In this document: piece after piece, positions 9,748 to 17,006 of the stretch
Layout of the letters: every line of letters starts with the position of its first letter
Position numbering within the stretch: position 1 is the stretch's first letter
From: Marivirga lumbricoides
GTDB taxonomy: Bacteria > Bacteroidota > Bacteroidia > Cytophagales > Cyclobacteriaceae
DNA length: 34,612 bases
Direction: 5' to 3'
Assembly (NCBI RefSeq): GCF_014636295.1
Contig: NZ_BMEC01000026.1
Coordinates: 1 to 34,612, forward strand
Notes under the pieces: model-generated
Database searches by the model: none
What the model saw: only the letters and a program-made list of their open reading frames with translations
What the model was told of the DNA's origin: nothing
Position numbers and translations under genes: made by a program

Positions 9748-9776
9748 GCCCAAAAGTGTTTATAACGCTTTTGGGC
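9748..9776 (+). terminator. 13-bp near-perfect hairpin just before the ECF sigma start
   Basis: GCCCAAAAGTGTT pairs with AACGCTTTTGGGC around a TAT loop, with a single G-U pair. It lies 33 nt after the lipoprotein stop and would be a strong terminator stem, but only ATCTTTGC follows it rather than a T-run. The stem ends 8 nt before the next ATG, so it could instead act on the sigma-factor transcript. Confidence 0.6.
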
Positions 9777-9784
9777 ATCTTTGC

Positions 9785-10342
9785 ATGACGCTGGAAGAAA
9801 TAGTAAAAAAGTGTATTAAGAGTAACCGAAAGGCACAAAAGGCTTTGTATGAACTGTGCCATAAACAAGTTATGGGAATTTGCTTAAGGTATTGTCGCTC
9901 CAAAGAAGAAGCTGAAGATGTATTTCAAGAATGCTTTATTAAAATTTTTGAACAATTGGAAAAGCTTCGGGATCCTCAGGCATTCTGGGGATGGATGAAA
10001 GCATTGACCATTAGAACTTGCCTGTCACATTTCAGAAAGAATACTTTCATTGCAGAGGATATTACTGAAGCCTGGGCGATAGAAAATAATGCTTATGAAG
10101 CTATCTTTTCTCAGATGCAAACTCAATCCATTATTGACTTGATCAATAAACTGCCTGAAGGCTATAAATTAATTTTCAACTTATTTGAAATAGAGGGATA
10201 TAGGCACAGTGAAATAGCAGAAATGCTCAATATTTCTATCGGAACTTCCAAATCTCAACTCAGTAAAGCAAAGGCATTGCTTTGCAAAGAGTTACAAATA
10301 ACGAATAGACAACACCCTAATACATTGCTCAATGAAAAATAA
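9785..10342 (+). CDS. ECF-family RNA polymerase sigma factor
   Basis: A 185-residue sigma-70 family protein of ECF size. Region 2 covers about 22-90 (LRYCRSKEEAEDVFQECFIK, then FWGWM). Region 4 covers about 115-170 with a helix-turn-helix (YRHSEIAEMLNISIGTSKSQ, then LSKAKALL). The N-terminus resembles Bacteroidetes ECF proteins starting EEIVKKCIKSNRKAQKALYE, which supports the ATG at 9785 even though a hairpin ends only 8 nt upstream and no SD is possible. The bases CATCTTTG just before the ATG resemble a -7 box, so the mRNA may be leaderless or start elsewhere. The downstream gene overlaps the last 11 nt, indicating translational coupling to a probable anti-sigma or envelope partner. Confidence 0.93.
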   Translation: MTLEEIVKKCIKSNRKAQKALYELCHKQVMGICLRYCRSKEEAEDVFQECFIKIFEQLEKLRDPQAFWGWMKALTIRTCLSHFRKNTFIAEDITEAWAIENNAYEAIFSQMQTQSIIDLINKLPEGYKLIFNLFEIEGYRHSEIAEMLNISIGTSKSQLSKAKALLCKELQITNRQHPNTLLNEK

Positions 10343-11579
10343 GGACTGGAAAAATAAGATTAGCAATCATGCACCAGAAGTAAACGATAATTTCTGGGAT
10401 GACATTGAGCAGCGGCTACCTAAAAAGCGAACGAATAGGGTAGTGGTTCCCCTCATACTTTTGGGCTTATTGTTACTTTCAGTTTTAACATTTATAGTTT
10501 ACACTGAATCCAGTGTTACAAAGAATAAATCTTCATCTGTAGCAATGCAAAGCCCGAATTCTGAGGATTCAACCATTAAAGATGATCAAAAAGGGCTCCT
10601 TCAATCAATAAAAGATCAAAAAGCAGCTAAGAAAATAGCTCTTAATTTAGAGGATACTACTACTAAGTTTGATCACACAAAGTATGTAGCAAAAGAAGAG
10701 AAAAACAGGATTGAGAGAAATACCAGTGAAAATAGTAAAAACGAAAGCTTAAATACTTATTTATCAAGCGATAATAGAGGCACTTCATTCTCAGACATTA
10801 AGAAACCAATTGAATTCACTTTTGATCAATTAAAGTCCAGAGGAATCGCTGAAGTAACATTACCCTTGATTGATATAACACCAGTACCGGTCATAATTGT
10901 AAAAACATCTGAAGAGGACAAGAAAGCAGATAGAGATAAGGCTATTAAGCTATACTTTAATACCTCATTATTTTCAGCCTACCATAAAATTAATCCTAAT
11001 TTATTAGACGATAAAGTAATCAAATACATTGATAATCCTGCTTTTAGCTGGGATAGATTGGGGTATAAGCTGTCTGGCGGTATCAATAAAAAAGTATCAG
11101 ATAGATTATATATTTATCTTGGAATCAGCTATTTATATCAGTCTCAGAGAATCACTTATGGCTATGAAAATACCCAAAATACCAGTATTACTGTAGAAAG
11201 CCCACAGGAAAATACGCTACAGATAAGACCTAATAAAGTTATCGCAGAGGAAGTATTAGATGTGAAAAATCAATCTGCTGGATTACATGTCGGCTTGGCC
11301 TATAAGTTGGTTCAGCGAGTTCATTATTCACAAGCTATTGATTTACAGTTAGATTTGCAACATCAAATGGGTGATAAATCATTTTACGGGGCGCAACAGT
11401 ACTACGTTAATTTAGCCTATAATAATCTTTATCAATTAAATTCATGGTTGTCGTTTAAGGTGTCACCAGTTATTAGCTATACAATAAATGAATTTGCAGG
11501 ACAATCCAATAGATCAATCAGCTTAAAGCCTTATAGTTTAGGGATTGATTTTGGCTTAACAATACATCTAAAACATTAG
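10332..11579 (+). CDS. Single-pass membrane protein with barrel-like C-terminus, sigma-factor partner
   Basis: A 415-residue protein overlapping the sigma gene by 11 nt. Residues 1-35 are a charged cytoplasmic segment with a NDNFWDDIEQRLPKK motif typical of small Bacteroidetes anti-sigma-like proteins. A single membrane helix follows (about 38-58, VVVPLILLGLLLLSVLTFIV), then a hydrophilic linker (60-190). The C-terminal half (about 200-415) alternates hydrophobic and aromatic residues like a beta-barrel or OMP_b-brl fold (KLSGGINKKVSDRLYIYLGI, SLGIDFGLTIHLKH). Position and topology suggest a regulator of the ECF factor that senses envelope state. No recognised anti-sigma domain is visible, so this is inference. 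Confidence 0.75.
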   Translation: MKNKDWKNKISNHAPEVNDNFWDDIEQRLPKKRTNRVVVPLILLGLLLLSVLTFIVYTESSVTKNKSSSVAMQSPNSEDSTIKDDQKGLLQSIKDQKAAKKIALNLEDTTTKFDHTKYVAKEEKNRIERNTSENSKNESLNTYLSSDNRGTSFSDIKKPIEFTFDQLKSRGIAEVTLPLIDITPVPVIIVKTSEEDKKADRDKAIKLYFNTSLFSAYHKINPNLLDDKVIKYIDNPAFSWDRLGYKLSGGINKKVSDRLYIYLGISYLYQSQRITYGYENTQNTSITVESPQENTLQIRPNKVIAEEVLDVKNQSAGLHVGLAYKLVQRVHYSQAIDLQLDLQHQMGDKSFYGAQQYYVNLAYNNLYQLNSWLSFKVSPVISYTINEFAGQSNRSISLKPYSLGIDFGLTIHLKH

Positions 11580-11768
11580 AGGATTCAGTAATAATTGTAT
11601 GACTGCTAGTTAAAAGCTTAACTGCAGATTCTTACAAATATATTTAAGTTCTAATGGCGCAGAAATTTCAAAGTATTTTTAATAGATATAAAAAGAAGGG
11701 TGTAGGTTAAGAAACATCAACTTAACATAATATAAATTATATAACAATTATATAACTCACAAACAAGG

Positions 11769-12000
11769 TTAATCTATTATATATTCTCTGCTTTGTTTAT
11801 AATATACTTTTTTGAATTCTAGCAAGATATCACCTGAAGATTTGAACCATGTAGCTCTCTCCTGGTATTCAAATAATTCTTTTTCTTCTATGTTCTTATC
11901 AATTGCAGGATCTGCAATAATATCTCTAGCTAATCAAAAGAATTAAAAATGCTTCTTTAAATTCGAGCAATAATCCCTTGTACGATTTCCTTGAATTGGA
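11769..12000 (-). pseudogene. Broken 3' continuation of the 12001-12525 gene
   Basis: After the TAG ending the upstream frame, the same frame stays open for 24 codons (SNSRKSYKGLLLEFKEAFLI...). At about 11933 coding character moves to another frame and runs for 54 codons to a TAA at 11769 (LARDIIADPAIDKNIEEKEL...SREYIID). The charged, low-glycine composition looks like protein rather than chance. This suggests one nonsense change plus one frameshift in a once longer gene of roughly 250 codons. It occupies part of the 421-bp gap 11580-12000; the rest is AT-rich without assignable features. Confidence 0.5.
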
Positions 12001-12525
12001 CTAAAGATTAGTAAGTATAATTTCAGACTCTTCATCATCTAAGAATGATATTTTCTGTAAGTGTTTATTATATGGAATACTTCTTAAGTTAAGGCTAATT
12101 GGTAGATATTGATTGATAAAGTTTGAATGCTTTTCGTATTCAATGCACCTTACTCTGGTTTCAAGATTAATTGGTTCCTTATCCAAAAGGACTTTGATTT
12201 TAGGTCCGATTCTTCCTGGTCTACTACATCTTGATATATACGCCAATTCAATTTTTTCACAATCTTGAGTTCGTAGAATATTATTGCCTTGAATATGTCT
12301 GGGATATAAATCCTTATCTCCAGCATAAAAATTTGCCGAAAGTTGCTCACTGATATCTTGGATCAACTTATCATCTAATGTGTTTTTAGCGTGATCTCCT
12401 ATATTTTTATAGTATTCTGCTCCCAAGGGCTCGTAACTTTTCGCATATAATACATAGTAAGATATGCTCGGCAAGCGATCAAATTGAAGGAAGAATTCTA
12501 GAAGTGAATAGAATTTAAGGTTCAT
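12001..12525 (-). CDS. Unknown protein in CD-NTase/DUF6602 cassette, probably truncated
   Basis: A 174-codon frame, third in a minus-strand cassette after the DUF6602 and nucleotidyltransferase genes. No family was recognised. Visible features are an aromatic N-terminus (MNLKFYSLLEFFLQF), a basic stretch SRCSRPGRIGPKIKVLLDKE, and no signal peptide or membrane helix. The annotated end is TAG, but downstream sequence in the same frame and then in a shifted frame still looks coding, so the gene is probably a remnant. The start follows the end of the nucleotidyltransferase tail by about 15 nt, consistent with an operon. In such cassettes the third gene can be an effector or accessory factor, but nothing in this sequence shows which. 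Confidence 0.55.
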   Translation of the reverse strand: MNLKFYSLLEFFLQFDRLPSISYYVLYAKSYEPLGAEYYKNIGDHAKNTLDDKLIQDISEQLSANFYAGDKDLYPRHIQGNNILRTQDCEKIELAYISRCSRPGRIGPKIKVLLDKEPINLETRVRCIEYEKHSNFINQYLPISLNLRSIPYNKHLQKISFLDDEESEIILTNL

Positions 12526-12540
12526 GTCTATACAGTGTAT

Positions 12541-12666
12541 TTAAGAAAAGTTTTTAATCAATGAATTCGGTTGGTATTCATATTCCTTAATGGCTTTGTT
12601 GCAAGCATCCATTACGATTAGCTTATCATATTCATCAATGCTATTTGAAATGACGTTATTAGTATT
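12541..12666 (-). pseudogene. C-terminal tail of the nucleotidyltransferase behind an in-frame TAA
   Basis: Directly after the TAA at 12667-12669, the same frame continues for 41 codons beginning NTNNVISNSIDEYDKLIVMD and then ACNKAIKEYEY. CD-NTase/OAS-type enzymes commonly end with a DPxNxxNNV motif followed by a helix of the ACxKAI kind. The tail therefore looks like the genuine C-terminus, cut off by a single nonsense codon at the variable position of that motif. Confidence 0.6.
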
Positions 12667-13602
12667 TTAATTCCCCTTAATATGAATGATATGTAATCGA
12701 TTAGCCATGTGTTGTAAAACAATAATCATCTTCCTTTCAAGTGATTTCGGTATCCTTCCTCTGTTAACTCGATAAGCATCCTTAACAAGGTATTCTATAA
12801 TATGTGATGGTAATGGTAAATCACTTCTAAGCTTCCAATCTTTCAATAAAACAATGATTTGCTTTTGCACATCTGAAAACTTGTTTTTCTTCAACTTTGT
12901 CAAATCAGTCTTCTGAATCGTTGAATTGTCAATTAGAAATCCCTTTTTATTAACAAATAAATATCCGGAACTACTATTCTTTTTTGAGAGTTTGTAGGGA
13001 GCAAAGTCTACCCAGGATTCCAAGTGCCCAACTACAACACAAACTCCAATTGACCTTTTTTGCTTCCTGACATCTATGATGCCCAATACTCCTATTCTCT
13101 TTTTGAAGAATTTGTATACCTCATCATACATTTCTTCATTATTCGGGAAGCTCTTAGGATAAAACGGAACAGCGATATCAATGTCATAAGAATCATGTAG
13201 TGCTGTCCCCTTCTCCGTAGATCCATGTGGAATTAGCTCACCACTGATTTTATCTTTAAACTGTTTAGTAAACGCATTACATATTTTATTGGCCGCTTTT
13301 TCCAAGCTTTTAAACTGGGGATCTGATTTATCTAGCATTAATAAACCTGTGAGGCCGAATAAGTGAGCATTAAGATCGATTGGTTTTTCTAAGGAATTTT
13401 GATAATCCCTTATTGCACCAATTCCGAAACCAGCAAGCCCCCCTATCGCTGCACCTTTGCCTGCTGAAACTAAAAATTCATCCCACTTGAATTTTAGATT
13501 CGGGTCTTGATCCATCATATTCAACTGCTTTATTAAGTTTAAAAAGGCATTTCCTAACCCGCAGATTACGGCACCAGTTTTAGCATATGAGTTTTTTTTC
13601 AT
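12667..13602 (-). CDS. CD-NTase/OAS-type nucleotidyltransferase, prematurely stopped
   Basis: A 311-codon frame with a Pol-beta-like nucleotidyltransferase core: HGSTEKGTALHDSYDIDIAV carries the GS motif and DxD metal ligands (about 127-146), and ESWVDFAPY (about 193) supplies the third aspartate. The spacing matches cyclic-oligonucleotide synthases of CBASS (CD-NTases). The N-terminus is unusual, with a hydrophobic glycine-rich segment (SAGKGAAIGGLAGFGIGAI, about 46-64) resembling a glycine zipper or membrane-inserting helix. It starts 3 nt after the DUF6602 gene. The frame ends at TAA, but a recognisable family tail lies just beyond. The catalytic core is intact, so a shortened enzyme could still be active. 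A CBASS-type role is inference. Confidence 0.75.
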   Translation of the reverse strand: MKKNSYAKTGAVICGLGNAFLNLIKQLNMMDQDPNLKFKWDEFLVSAGKGAAIGGLAGFGIGAIRDYQNSLEKPIDLNAHLFGLTGLLMLDKSDPQFKSLEKAANKICNAFTKQFKDKISGELIPHGSTEKGTALHDSYDIDIAVPFYPKSFPNNEEMYDEVYKFFKKRIGVLGIIDVRKQKRSIGVCVVVGHLESWVDFAPYKLSKKNSSSGYLFVNKKGFLIDNSTIQKTDLTKLKKNKFSDVQKQIIVLLKDWKLRSDLPLPSHIIEYLVKDAYRVNRGRIPKSLERKMIIVLQHMANRLHIIHIKGN

Positions 13603-13605
13603 GAT

Positions 13606-14403
13606 CTATTTTCCTTCATCTAATTCAAAATTTATTGCATCAGCATAGGCACCTAAGTCAATGGCAGCAACCGTTCCAATGGTCTGTTGTAGATATCTCA
13701 TTAACTGAAAGAAAAATGACACAAGTGAGTTTTCCGCTTTGCTAAAAGTCATTTTATCATATGTCCTTGTATCGTAGTAGTTAGTAATCCACTCTTGCAG
13801 GTTATTAATATTCCAATCCTCATCTCCCTCGTATTCAATATAAAATGCGCCAAATTCAATAGCACAACCCATATCAATGGATTGAATTCCACTTAGAGAT
13901 TCAAATTGTTTTTCTAAGGTCTCATTTTTTGCAATTGTATTTTCACTGGCCAGTATACCCCCTATTATTTTAGTTAAAGCTCTTGGAGGAAAAGGTCTAC
14001 CCCTATCAATAATATTGGTTGACGTACGGTGTAGCTTTCTAACACTTTCAATTTTTCTGCCAGCGTACTCTATATAATTTATCGACTTATCCTTAACCTT
14101 CCCTGAACCTTTAAAGTCAGGCTTAACCTCAAATATGGCATAGACGCCTTCAGCCGGTACATAATGAATTCCATTTTGAGTAAATACGAAAGGAGTGTAC
14201 TGCTGATCATATATTACTAGATCAATTTGATCACTGAGTTGCCCTTTACTATCAATTATAATTGCCTTATCAACACAATATCTATTTGGTAAATACTTTT
14301 TAAGCCACTCAATCCAAACATTTTCTAATGAGTCACCTTTTGAACCAGGATGATCGATAAACTCACGATTGGTATTCAATTGAGCGAGCATTTGCTTCTG
14401 CAA
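13606..14403 (-). CDS. DUF6602 protein, PD-(D/E)XK nuclease-like
   Basis: A 265-codon frame. FIDHPGSKGDSLENVWIEWL, LPNRYCVDKAIIIDSKGQLS and DQIDLVIYD followed by GVYAIFEVK are typical of the DUF6602 family. The D...(x)n...ExK pattern (DLVIYD near 58-63, EVK near 92-94) fits a restriction-endonuclease-like fold. DUF6602 genes occur in defence islands and here precede a CD-NTase-like gene. The frame-start at 14403 is TTG and the first ATG is codon 5. Family-like sequence (LPDLFEGLQKQML) continues upstream of both in frame without an ATG before a TGA, so the natural start codon may have been lost or be non-standard. A TAATTTTG box at 14516-14523 is a weak promoter candidate in the 236-bp gap upstream. 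Confidence 0.75.
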   Translation of the reverse strand: MQKQMLAQLNTNREFIDHPGSKGDSLENVWIEWLKKYLPNRYCVDKAIIIDSKGQLSDQIDLVIYDQQYTPFVFTQNGIHYVPAEGVYAIFEVKPDFKGSGKVKDKSINYIEYAGRKIESVRKLHRTSTNIIDRGRPFPPRALTKIIGGILASENTIAKNETLEKQFESLSGIQSIDMGCAIEFGAFYIEYEGDEDWNINNLQEWITNYYDTRTYDKMTFSKAENSLVSFFFQLMRYLQQTIGTVAAIDLGAYADAINFELDEGK

Positions 14404-14639
14404 TCCTTCAAAAAGATCCGGTAAAATGATTTTTAATGCACTGCTTCAGGTGGCTTGCTTCGATAGTCCACTGAGTTGTTGAATTAAAGTTTGTCCATAA
14501 GCCTTGATATAAAATCAAAATTAAAACTACCATCCGAATGACTAGCTCACTACTTATATTTTAGGAGTACCGATTGGTTTTCCAACTTAACATAATATCT
14601 CTATCTTTGAGATTTTAATGGTATTTATGTTCCTAAGTT

Positions 14640-15701
14640 CTATTTATAGGCACTTCGATAAAACTCTCTTCTAATTTCAATAAGCACTTTATTCAATTCA
14701 TGTATGTCTGGTTGGTCTGGAAGAGCGCATTTTTCATAAACATCATTTATGGAGGCAATCTTGCTCTCAGCGATTTCCACTAGTTCTTCATATAAAAACG
14801 CTCCTTTCTTTATGCCGAGAAGGTAATCTCTATCCTCCCTCCTAACATTTAATTGACCCTCCAAACCAATCTCTTCACACATGGTTAGCAACCTGATAGT
14901 GTGCATCATGTTCTTGGCATCATAGTTTTGACCGTGATCTAAGGTATTTTGATAACGAGTGTCATTTCGTTTTTCTACCCATTCCCAATATTCCTTATAA
15001 TCTTTACAATATTTAGAATAGGCAGACTTATTGAACGACATAACAGTGAATGGCTGAATGCCTTTAGGGATAGAACTTAATGAAACTTCATTTGCATTTT
15101 CCTTTCTGGCGATCCCCTTAAATGATGTTTCTCCATAGTACAATCCATACATTTCATGCATGTGCGGAATTCTAGAAAGTCCACATTTGGATTGCTCCAG
15201 GTTATCCATCTCTAAAAATTCTCTCACAGGGATAGATCCTTGATCATGAGCAACAAAGCAAAAGTCTAAAACACCTTTTCTTTCCTTTTCAACTGGATTT
15301 AGAATCTTCTTATTCAATCCTTTAGCTTTTCTCACCTGTGTCATGGCATAGCCACCAAAGCTCTCTTTACATTGTTTTGAAAGGAGATTCATGGATCTTA
15401 GTTTTTCAAATGCCGGGTGAAGCTTGCGTACTGAATCATTTGGGGTATAGAGTAACTCAAGTATGTTGGGATTGCTTTTTGAGAGTAGCTCCACAAAGCG
15501 CTTTAACTCGTAATAAACAATGTCATTCGTTTTATTGCTAACTTGTTCTACATAGTTCAAACTAAAATAGTCTTCCTCAGGAAGTATATATACACCTTTT
15601 ATATCAACATCTGACTCAGGAGTTGCTAAACCATAGGCATGGCTCCCACTCAAACAGTCAAAAACGATAATATCCTTTGAATAGAGTTCTTCTAATGTCA
15701 T
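14640..15701 (-). CDS. RlaP-type nucleotidyltransferase (RNA repair associated), copy 1
   Basis: A 353-residue protein of the Pol-beta superfamily branch COG3541/PF10127. LSGSHAYGLATPESDVDIKG (about 18-37) has the GS motif and both metal-binding aspartates (DVD). The helical body includes RKAKGLNKKILNP and DAKNMMHTIRLLTM. RlaP proteins were proposed from gene neighbourhoods to act in RNA repair, presumably adding nucleotides to damaged RNA ends; the substrate is not established. Its ATG overlaps the TGA of the DUF559 gene, so it is the third gene of the operon driven by the operator/promoter at 16958-16993. It is longer than copy 2 and has low sequence similarity to it, so the two are not a recent duplication. 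Confidence 0.88.
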   Translation of the reverse strand: MTLEELYSKDIIVFDCLSGSHAYGLATPESDVDIKGVYILPEEDYFSLNYVEQVSNKTNDIVYYELKRFVELLSKSNPNILELLYTPNDSVRKLHPAFEKLRSMNLLSKQCKESFGGYAMTQVRKAKGLNKKILNPVEKERKGVLDFCFVAHDQGSIPVREFLEMDNLEQSKCGLSRIPHMHEMYGLYYGETSFKGIARKENANEVSLSSIPKGIQPFTVMSFNKSAYSKYCKDYKEYWEWVEKRNDTRYQNTLDHGQNYDAKNMMHTIRLLTMCEEIGLEGQLNVRREDRDYLLGIKKGAFLYEELVEIAESKIASINDVYEKCALPDQPDIHELNKVLIEIRREFYRSAYK

Positions 15702-16117
15702 TTTTTTGGGTTTCTTATCCCCCGCTGGCGGGGGCTTGGGGGTGGAACAGTTGCATTATCCTCAATCCACTGATTAATACTTTTCTGGACATATTCTATA
15801 TGCTGTAATACTTCTTCATCTGTATACCGCAAAACCGTAAAGCCATGATTTTCCAGATCTGAGGTTCTTTTCTCATCGTTGAGAACTACCTCTTCGTATG
15901 AATGGGTAATTCCATCTACTTCGATAATAAGATTTAACTCTTTGCACATAAAATCTGCTATATAATTAAGGACTGGTCGTTGCCTACGGAATTGATAGCC
16001 TTTCATCATTCTCGCTTTCAATACATATTTCCATAAACAAGCTTCTGCTTTTGTCATGTTCTTCCTTAAGGAGTTGGCAAATGGCTGAAGTTTGTTATTA
16101 TAATTTTTGTTGGTCAT
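15698..16117 (-). CDS. DUF559 (Vsr-like/PD-(D/E)XK endonuclease-fold) protein
   Basis: A 139-residue protein. The N-terminal helix ANSLRKNMTKAEACLWKYVL, then QFRRQRPVLNYIADFMC, LIIEVDGITH and FTVLRYTDEEV are diagnostic of DUF559, whose fold resembles very-short-patch-repair and restriction endonucleases (D in IADF, ExD in IEVDG). DUF559 genes often travel with mobile or defence islands; whether this one acts on nucleic acid is unknown. It sits between two RlaP genes, starting 4 nt after copy 2 stops and overlapping copy 1 by 4 nt. The last 14 or so residues (PPPSPRQRGIRNPKK) are encoded by a G/C-rich dispersed repeat, so the original C-terminus has been replaced or extended. Confidence 0.88.
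   Translation of the reverse strand: MTNKNYNNKLQPFANSLRKNMTKAEACLWKYVLKARMMKGYQFRRQRPVLNYIADFMCKELNLIIEVDGITHSYEEVVLNDEKRTSDLENHGFTVLRYTDEEVLQHIEYVQKSINQWIEDNATVPPPSPRQRGIRNPKK
15719..15746 (+). repeat. REP-like G/C-rich repeat, copy 1, inside the DUF559 3' end
   Basis: CCCCCGCTGGCGGGGG (a 7-bp inverted repeat around TG) followed by CTT-GGGGGTGGA. An inverted second copy lies at 16148-16174. The strong G/C-richness contrasts with the AT-rich surroundings and gives the DUF559 protein its proline/arginine tail. Confidence 0.85.
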
Positions 16118-16121
16118 ATTA

Positions 16122-16928
16122 TTAAATGTTTATAAACGATGATTTTATCCACCCCCTACCCCCGCCAGCGGGGGAAACGCTCCTTACAACTTTCCGATAG
16201 AACTCATCCAACTTCTCTATATCTCCATTAGCTGAAGGAAGCTTATTGGCTATAGCTTCATTTTCCCTGATTGTTTCACTCAGAAATGCATCAATCAATG
16301 GTTCTCTTTTGTGTAAATAATCCTCTTTTTGGTGCGATTTCAGAACGATCAATTCCTGAATTTTGTCCTGCACATTGTCCGAAATGATCTCAAACATCTT
16401 TGGTAATTCTATAGGTGGAATCGTCTCTTTCTCGCACACCCATTTTCCTGCAATTGCTGTCCGAAGTGCATAGAAGTATTTCTTCAATTTCACTTCATTG
16501 CTTTCCTGGCAGGCTTCAAAGTACTTTTTCGACATGCTCAAATAATGGTGCATGACTGCAATTGGTGAAAAGTACTCCTGACTTAACTCTTGCATACCTT
16601 TTAAGAAATGATCATCAGATTGATAGATAATCGGTGATTGCAACCATTCCAGTAAAGGTGGGTTTGACTTCCATAGTAGTCTTAGGACTTTCTTGATTTC
16701 CCAACCTCCAATATCCAGATCCTCATTAATGGGAAGATCAATGGTGTCTTTTTTATCCACTAATGACAGATGCCAGTCCAAATCCTGTGCATAGATAAAC
16801 CGTACATCATAATCGCTATTTGGAGAAGGAAATCCCCAGGCCCGCGAGCCTGATTCGCAAGCGTATAGGATTTTTACTTCATTTATATTCTCAATATTCG
16901 ATAATTTCTTTTTAATGATTCCTTCCAT
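16122..16928 (-). CDS. RlaP-type nucleotidyltransferase (RNA repair associated), copy 2
   Basis: A 268-residue COG3541/RlaP-like protein starting MEGIIKKKL. The catalytic signature CESGSRAWGFPSPNSDYDVR holds the GS motif and DYD metal ligands; LDWHLSLVDKKD and WKSNPPLLEWL follow. The frame extends upstream to a TTG at 16973, but that codon lies upstream of the inferred -7 box (16958-16965), so the ATG at 16928 is chosen, leaving about 20 nt of leader. It is the first gene of the operon rlaP2-DUF559-rlaP1. Its last residues (SPAGGGRGWIKSSFINI) are encoded by a REP-like repeat. Reaction is inferred from the superfamily only: nucleotide transfer to an RNA end. Confidence 0.86.
   Translation of the reverse strand: MEGIIKKKLSNIENINEVKILYACESGSRAWGFPSPNSDYDVRFIYAQDLDWHLSLVDKKDTIDLPINEDLDIGGWEIKKVLRLLWKSNPPLLEWLQSPIIYQSDDHFLKGMQELSQEYFSPIAVMHHYLSMSKKYFEACQESNEVKLKKYFYALRTAIAGKWVCEKETIPPIELPKMFEIISDNVQDKIQELIVLKSHQKEDYLHKREPLIDAFLSETIRENEAIANKLPSANGDIEKLDEFYRKVVRSVSPAGGGRGWIKSSFINI
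16148..16174 (-). repeat. REP-like G/C-rich repeat, copy 2, inside the rlaP2 3' end
   Basis: On the minus strand CCCCCGCTGGCGGGGG is followed by TA-GGGGGTGGA, matching the copy at 15719-15746 except for the 2-3-nt linker, in opposite orientation. It encodes the glycine-rich tail of the RlaP copy 2 protein. Confidence 0.85.
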
Positions 16929-16957
16929 TGATCTACTTCTTTGAATTATTCTTGATT

Positions 16958-16993
16958 CAAAGTAAGAGTACAACTACGCAATCTTTTTGCGTA
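16958..16993 (-). promoter_or_regulatory. WYL-box operator (a) and -7 box for the rlaP2 operon
   Basis: The dyad TACGCAA-TCTTT-TTGCGTA (16975-16993) is a perfect 7-5-7 inverted repeat. On the minus strand it is followed 13 nt later by TTTG; the 8-mer TTACTTTG (16958-16965) fits TAnnTTTG with one mismatch. No TTG lies at normal -33 spacing, as expected for an activator-dependent promoter. Confidence 0.75.
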
Positions 16994-17006
16994 ATTAAAA
17001 TAATTA

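Noticed and set aside
14440-14520. Short minus-strand frame (TNFNSTTQWTIEASHLKQ...) upstream of the DUF6602 gene
   Set aside because: It lacks a good start and overlaps the expected N-terminal region of DUF6602 in another frame. No homology could be supported.
16929-16973. TTG-initiated N-terminal extension of RlaP copy 2
   Set aside because: The extension would begin upstream of the inferred -7 box and operator; the ATG at 16928 fits both family alignment and promoter position.
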